From NCBI RefSeq assembly GCF_015644725.1, contig NZ_CP064795.1, positions 1,982,501 to 2,046,500 on the forward strand: DNA of 64,000 bases. The letters are read 5' to 3'. Positions 62,444-64,000 of the stretch are shown piece by piece. Made by a program: the position numbers and the translations under genes. The notes below the pieces were generated by a model that searched no databases, had not been told where the DNA came from, and saw nothing but the letters and a program-made list of their open reading frames with translations. Within the stretch, counting starts at the first letter, position 1, and the number at the start of each line of letters is the position of its first letter. This stretch comes from Salinimonas marina. GTDB taxonomy: Bacteria > Pseudomonadota > Gammaproteobacteria > Enterobacterales > Alteromonadaceae.

Positions 62444-63039
62444 AGCGGGCTGGCCAGCATTAAACGTCTGGCCTGATAAGTATCTGGTAAGCCATGGCTT
62501 TGCGCCAATGACCCGCCGGTACTTATCTGCTGGCGAAGCTGAGCTCAGCTAAGTATAAAAGGATAAAGCGTTCGTACTGTGTATTGCATGGTACGAACGC
62601 TTTTTTGTTGGTTTGCCGTAGGGTTGATGACACGGCATTAACACCGGGCGGGTCAGCACCTGAAATAGTTATCTCCCTGCTGCGCTGCACCGGTTGCGTA
62701 TAGGCACTACCTGGTTTGCCCAGGCTATTTTTATACTACCGTCCCACTTTCTTTACGCTTACAAAGCCCGGCTTGTCCCGTACCTTGTGCTCAGGCCTTG
62801 TGGGCTGTGGTTGTGGGTCGTCCTTGTCGGTAAAAACGCTTAACAGTCACAGGTGCGCTCCACCGCTTTGAACGGTAAGTGATCTGTTGCGTGGTACGTG
62901 TTACCAAGAATACGGGAATGCTTAACAATATAAACCGGGGGTTAGCGGGGATGAGCTCAGTTAACTCACCGTAACAGTTGCAGGCCAGCGATAATCGCCT
63001 GGCGCCGGGCACAGCGCCAGTTAAGTACCAAGGTTTTTT
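62444..63039. other. 596-base region rich in inverted repeats
   Basis: No supportable gene. Contains a nested dyad with GATAAGTA (62475-62482) and TACTTATC (62520-62527) around the palindrome AAGCCATGGCTT (62489-62500), a 14-base palindrome AGCTGAGCTCAGCT (62537-62550), a terminator (separate entry), and a CTGGCGC/GCGCCAG hairpin at about 62999-63020. Confidence 0.6.
62565..62606 (+). terminator. strong terminator downstream of lipA
   Basis: Thirteen-base perfect arms AAAGCGTTCGTAC and GTACGAACGCTTT around a 13-base loop, followed by TTT. Lies 120 bases past lipA. Confidence 0.9.
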
Positions 63040-63231
63040 ATGGCGACGGTCAATATGGTGGCCAGCAACATGGTGGCCAGCAACATGGTTACCAGCAACA
63101 TGGAGGGCGTACGCTTTTCCCGGGCCAGCCAAACTGCGGGCAAGACCTTGCATCACCGTGACGGTAAAGCCAAAGAGGTATACAAAACCTCAGGTCCGGT
63201 AGGTATCCCTTTGGCGTTTTTCTGTGCTTAA
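63040..63231 (+). CDS. possible small repeat-containing protein
   Basis: 63 residues from ATG 63040, with AAGG 6 bases before it. The N-terminus is MATVNMVASNMVASNMVTSN, produced by 15-base tandem repeats; the rest is basic. Its stop overlaps the stop of the convergent regulator. It could be a real small protein or only a repeat-driven open frame; no family is recognised. Confidence 0.3.
   Translation: MATVNMVASNMVASNMVTSNMEGVRFSRASQTAGKTLHHRDGKAKEVYKTSGPVGIPLAFFCA
63055..63102. repeat. three 15-base tandem repeats
   Basis: ATGGTGGCCAGCAAC twice exact, then a copy with two changes, and a partial fourth. Unit starts 63055, 63070 and 63085. Confidence 0.9.
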
Positions 63232-63863
63232 CTTAACTGCAGTTTGTCCATCAATAATACCGCCTGGGTCCGGGTATTGATTTCCAGTTTGCGCAAAATG
63301 GCGCTGATGTGGGCTTTGATGGTCGCTTCGGTGACATTCATTTCGTGGGCGATTTGTTTGTTCATAAGCCCGGCCCGTAAAAATGACAACACCTGAATCT
63401 GCTTGGGGGTCAGTTCCCGAAAGCGCTGTAACAACTGGGCCATTTCCGCATCCACGGTTTCCAGCTCAGCGTGCATTGACTCTGGAATCCAGGTGTCGCC
63501 TTCGGTGATATGTTTAATGGCCTGAGCAATGTCTTTGGTAGGGGTGGATTTTGGAATAAACCCCTGCGCGCCTAAGCTCATCACCTGCGCCACCACCTCA
63601 ATACCTTCACTGGCCGACACCACGGCCACCGGAATATCCGGATAGGCTTCGCGCACTGAGATCAAGCCGTTGAAATACTCTGCCCCTGGCATAGTCAGGT
63701 CCAGCAGAATCAGCTCTATCTCACGCTGCTCGTTGAGTACCGCCAGCATTGAATCAAGGGAATCTGCCTCTAGAATTTCCGTATTTTCGAAGTATGGCGC
63801 CAGTGCACCTCGCAGTGCCTCCCGAAACAACGGATGATCGTCGGCAACTAAAATCTGCGTCAT
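63228..63863 (-). CDS. LuxR/NarL-type response regulator
   Basis: Two-domain DNA-binding regulator. I use ATG 63863 (MTQILVADDHPLFREAL); the upstream TTG gives three extra residues and is less likely. The receiver domain has the acidic pair DD (residues 8-9), phosphorylation Asp55 in LLDLTMPG, and the conserved lysine in FIPKSTP. The output domain is LuxR-type HTH (LTPKQIQVLSFLRAGLMNKQIAHEMNVTEATIKAH). No kinase gene is adjacent inside the window. 211 residues. Confidence 0.9.
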   Translation of the reverse strand: MTQILVADDHPLFREALRGALAPYFENTEILEADSLDSMLAVLNEQREIELILLDLTMPGAEYFNGLISVREAYPDIPVAVVSASEGIEVVAQVMSLGAQGFIPKSTPTKDIAQAIKHITEGDTWIPESMHAELETVDAEMAQLLQRFRELTPKQIQVLSFLRAGLMNKQIAHEMNVTEATIKAHISAILRKLEINTRTQAVLLMDKLQLS

Positions 63864-64000
63864 GTTTATTCCCAAACCTAAATAATTATGCCTTACAGTA
63901 ATACTTTAGACTAATAACCGAAAGTGCAAAAAGCAAATATAGCGGAGTAAACAATAAGTTTTGTCACGAAGCAATTGGAAATTACCGCAAGACAGGTAAA
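63864..64000. other. upstream region of the response regulator, to window end
   Basis: AT-rich non-coding sequence, expected to hold the promoter of the regulator on the minus strand. No gene seen. Confidence 0.4.

Noticed and set aside
63055..63102. CRISPR-like short repeats
   Set aside because: Direct tandem copies without spacers and no cas genes.
62791..63156. 121-residue minus frame with HVAG repeats
   Set aside because: Driven by the 15-base repeat; no ribosome site, no domain, shares space with a better plus-strand candidate.

Overview
The window looks like chromosomal DNA from a marine gammaproteobacterium, most likely of the Alteromonadaceae (Alteromonas/Salinimonas/Aestuariibacter-like). 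That is an inference from protein flavour, moderate GC content and gene order; no 16S gene is present. There is no prophage, insertion sequence, CRISPR array or secretion cluster.

Layout. (1) 1-9101: the tail of tcdA, two small unknowns, then a long minus-strand envelope operon read from right to left: comEC, msbA, lpxK, a Trm112-like protein, kdsB, an SDR enzyme and an exported Kelch protein. (2) 9142-23026: a DUF2062 protein, then ligA, zipA and smc on the minus strand, cysZ divergent from smc, nlpI with an unusual exported Sel1-repeat metalloprotease candidate, cdd, a DUF1244 protein and pnp. (3) 23397-37916: an accessory or stress-flavoured block with an HNH nuclease, an MscS channel, proBA, topoisomerase IB with a flavodoxin-like protein, a YflT-like membrane protein, an SDR, DUF2878, a phosphatase-lipid kinase fusion, NADP-type gdhA, a hemerythrin-like protein, DUF1328, DUF2254 and a YqaE/Pmp3 peptide. 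(4) 38565-46222: tRNA-Leu(GAG), secG, tpiA, glmM, folP, ftsH and rlmE on the minus strand, with divergent yhbY and an SDR. (5) 46288-62443: a Lon-like protease, an exported SRPBCC protein, then the classic plus-strand run leuS-lptE-holA-nadD-rsfS-rlmH-mrdA-mrdB-rlpA-dacA-ybeD-lipB-lipA. (6) 62444-64000: a structured, mostly non-coding stretch and a LuxR-type response regulator.

Much of the window is about the envelope: lipid A export and Kdo activation (msbA, lpxK, kdsB), LPS assembly (lptE), the elongasome (mrdA, mrdB, rlpA, dacA), division (zipA), protein translocation and membrane proteolysis (secG, ftsH), and amino-sugar supply (glmM). Region 3 groups genes of the kind used against osmotic, redox and membrane stress.

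Two points should guide any reader. First, ten genes (lpxK, msbA, comEC, smc, nlpI, proB, topoisomerase IB, the YflT-like gene, the hemerythrin-like gene and ftsH) are each broken by exactly one missing base in a run of G or C. Several are essential in relatives, so I treat these as probable sequencing errors and annotate each as one gene. Second, in enterobacteria the secG-tRNA-Leu end runs into rimP-nusA-infB-rbfA-truB-rpsO and then pnp. Here both flanks of that cluster are present, but about 15.5 kb of other genes lies between them and none of the cluster genes is seen. I found no clear candidate for a wholly new defence or mobile system. The most unusual items are the nlpI-linked metalloprotease, the phosphatase-lipid kinase fusion and several strong palindromes.
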